From NCBI GenBank assembly GCA_002411015.1, contig DHPY01000070.1, positions 634 to 17,349 of the forward strand: a stretch of 16,716 nt of DNA. Direction: 5' to 3'. Source of the DNA: Armatimonadetes bacterium UBA5352. Lineage in GTDB: Bacteria; Armatimonadota; Zipacnadia; Zipacnadales; UBA5352. Made by a program: the position numbers and the translations under genes. The notes under the pieces are model-generated. The model made no database searches and was not told the origin of the DNA. It saw only the letters and a list, made by a program, of their open reading frames with translations. Positions 15,557-16,716 of the stretch are shown piece after piece (position 1 is the stretch's first letter; the number at the start of each line of letters is the position of its first letter).

Positions 15557-16282
15557 TTACGGCATCGCGCGGCCGCCCCACCACATGGAGGTGCTCTGGA
15601 TAAGTCCCTGATCGCCCTCAAGTGTGGAGTCGGAGAGCCACTTCGCGTGGCCGTCGAGGAAGCCCACGTTCGCGCCTCCGTTGTGCCTGGCCTTCAGCCG
15701 GGCGGTGCCGTTCAGTCCGTAGGTGGTATTGGCCGGATCCACCACGAACGTGTACCACGCGGGGTAGACCACGTAGTAGTCGCAGTCGGTGTACCAGATC
15801 GTATTCGCGGGGTTGGGGAAACCGGCGAGGTCGGTCTTCCATTTCGCATCATAGTAGTAGTACCAGGTCATCCAGTAGTTCATGCCGTAGCCAAAGTAGT
15901 AGTCCGGATTGGGCCACGCCGTTGCCGGGTTGGCGTCATAAACCCATCCACCACCCGAGCGCGACGGGCAGACGTAGAGTTGCTCATTCTTGATGTAGGG
16001 GTAGATCTGCTGCGCCCAAGTCAGTGCCGGATCGCCGTTGGGGTAAGTTGCCGGATAGAACGAGCCGCGAGTACCCTGCAGGTGGCCGAAAAGTACTTCG
16101 TCGTAGTCCTGGACATACATCAGTGAACCTGTGACGATTTGCTTCATGTTGCTCAGACAGGATGTCTGGCGTGCTTTCTCACGCGCTCGCGCGAAGACCG
16201 GGAACAGGATTGCTGCCAGAATCGCGATAATCGCGATCACAACGAGCAGCTCGATCAGGGTGAAGCCTCGACGCATTTCCAT
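15557..16282 (-). CDS. Type II secretion/type IV pilin-like pseudopilin with H-X9-DG motif
   Basis: The 241-aa protein begins with a class III (prepilin) signal: short basic leader MEMRRG, cleavage before F7, and the key glutamate at mature position 5 (E11) in FTLIELLVVIAIIAILAAIL. The conserved FPVFARAREKARQTSCLSN and NMKQI follow, typical of Armatimonadota and Planctomycetes pseudopilins (DUF1559-like). The C-terminus has the prepilin-associated H-X9-DG motif: H200, then D210-G211 in RHNGGANVGFLDGHAKWL. The middle is unusually rich in Tyr and Trp (for example YWMTWYYYYDAKW at 136-148), with four cysteines (C42, C105, C167 and none at the end apart from these three being clear). Such proteins are substrates of the prepilin peptidase and are thought to build or decorate pseudopili; the substrate or role here is unknown. 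AGGGAG (16286-16291, minus strand) precedes the ATG. No other pilus gene is in the window. Confidence 0.92.
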   Translation of the reverse strand: MEMRRGFTLIELLVVIAIIAILAAILFPVFARAREKARQTSCLSNMKQIVTGSLMYVQDYDEVLFGHLQGTRGSFYPATYPNGDPALTWAQQIYPYIKNEQLYVCPSRSGGGWVYDANPATAWPNPDYYFGYGMNYWMTWYYYYDAKWKTDLAGFPNPANTIWYTDCDYYVVYPAWYTFVVDPANTTYGLNGTARLKARHNGGANVGFLDGHAKWLSDSTLEGDQGLIQSTSMWWGGRAMP

Positions 16283-16468
16283 CGCTCCCTTTCACGAAAT
16301 GATACTGATGTACTGCTCCTTTCACCAAGGCGTACCCGCTTCCTTCTTTCCTTAACAGTATTTCGCCAGATATTTTCCGGCTGGAGGATGTGGCATGGCC
16401 TGCGCGGAAAGAGAGGTGCCACGCAGGCGGGGCGGCAGCGGGGGAGATCGCAGGCAGGAGAGTTGACG
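16283..16468. other. Divergent intergenic region between pseudopilin and RHH genes
   Basis: This 186-base gap must hold the promoters of two divergent genes. A stretch at about 16339-16378 is less GC-rich than its surroundings, with a pyrimidine run (CTTCCTTCTTTCCTTAAC) and then TATTTT. It is the likeliest place for plus-strand promoter elements, but I see no convincing -35/-10 pair there. No clear 6-bp or longer operator dyad was found. Confidence 0.4.
16299..16328 (-). promoter_or_regulatory. Possible promoter of the pseudopilin gene
   Basis: On the minus strand, TTGGTG (16328-16323) and TATCAT (16304-16299) are 18 bases apart. The -10 matches the consensus at five of six positions, the -35 only at three. 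The predicted start would leave a very short leader that begins at the ribosome site, so this is tentative. Confidence 0.28.
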
Positions 16469-16699
16469 ATGGCTAAGAAGTCGCGCGGCGGCGAGAAGGT
16501 CACAATCAAGATCCCACGCCCGCTCTATGATCGCATCGGCGCTATCATAGACGGCGCGGGCTACAACTCCGTCACGGAGTTCGTGGTCTACGTCCTCCGT
16601 GACCTGGTCTCAACCCACACGCTCGCGGAGAGCGAGGACTACTCGCCCGAGGAGCTGGAGCGCGTCAAGCAGCGGCTCGAGTCGCTCGGCTATCTCTGA
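16469..16699 (+). CDS. Small ribbon-helix-helix (CopG/ParD-like) protein
   Basis: The 76-aa product has the ribbon-helix-helix DNA-binding pattern: strand VTIKIP (11-16), first helix LYDRIGAIIDG (19-29), a turn with GYNS, and second helix VTEFVVYVLRDLV (35-47). The charged C-terminal helix contains SPEELERVKQRLESLGYL (59-76). Such proteins bind DNA as dimers through the paired strands and act as repressors or antitoxins. ATG 16469 is set by AGGAG at 16456-16460; the frame is open upstream to 16139, but that part overlaps the divergent pseudopilin gene and its leader. No toxin gene is visible, and only 17 bases follow the stop, so the downstream partner is outside the window. It is transcribed away from the pseudopilin gene across a 186-base gap. 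Confidence 0.85.
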   Translation: MAKKSRGGEKVTIKIPRPLYDRIGAIIDGAGYNSVTEFVVYVLRDLVSTHTLAESEDYSPEELERVKQRLESLGYL

Positions 16700-16716
16700 G
16701 GCTCGCCCTCCCACAG

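Noticed and set aside
14632..15621. Minus-strand open frame of 329 codons
   Set aside because: It crosses the terminator and two convergent gene ends, and is low-complexity and Arg-rich; no family pattern is visible.

Overview
The window is high-GC DNA from a diderm bacterium with an LPS-type outer membrane. The best taxonomic clue is the minus-strand pseudopilin at 15557-16282. Its N-terminus (FTLIELLVVIAIIAILAAIL, then FPVFARAREKARQTSCLSN) and its C-terminal H-X9-DG motif are a hallmark of the large pseudopilin families of Armatimonadota (Chthonomonas/Fimbriimonas-type bacteria and uncultured relatives). Related proteins also occur in Planctomycetes and Verrucomicrobia, so the assignment is an inference. 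Several genes start with GTG.

Layout. (1) 1-252 is non-coding: a G/C-run hairpin, then two 15-bp dyads of 7-1-7 form, upstream of an exported peroxiredoxin (253-1017). (2) A strong hairpin ends the peroxiredoxin unit and abuts a good sigma-70-type promoter for lipA (1134-2030), lipoyl synthase. (3) 2091-13040 is an outer-membrane biogenesis block, all on the plus strand: a very long TamB-like protein, an ECF sigma factor, BamA/Omp85, a Skp/OmpH-like chaperone, a coiled-coil lipoprotein, and LpxD. The order bamA-skp-lpxD is the same as in proteobacteria. The ECF sigma factor inside the block recalls sigma-E control of these genes in E. coli, but no anti-sigma gene is visible. (4) 13064-15477 holds two genes I cannot assign: a 615-aa exported multi-domain protein and a 180-aa single-pass membrane protein. 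They lie directly behind lpxD, where proteobacteria carry fabZ and lpxA. (5) A perfect 14-bp stem at 15502-15535 separates this plus-strand block from the convergent pseudopilin gene. (6) A ribbon-helix-helix protein (16469-16699) diverges from the pseudopilin gene and closes the window.

How the genes fit together. BamA folds and inserts outer-membrane beta-barrels, Skp/OmpH escorts unfolded barrel proteins across the periplasm, TamB forms a bridge between the inner and outer membranes, and LpxD makes the acylated lipid A precursor. The lipoprotein, whose C-terminus looks OmpH-like, and the two unknown genes may be lineage-specific parts of the same envelope programme. That is inference from position only.

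No gene-free stretch exceeds 300 bases; the longest is the 252-base leader at the start. I saw no tRNA, rRNA, CRISPR array, transposase or phage gene.
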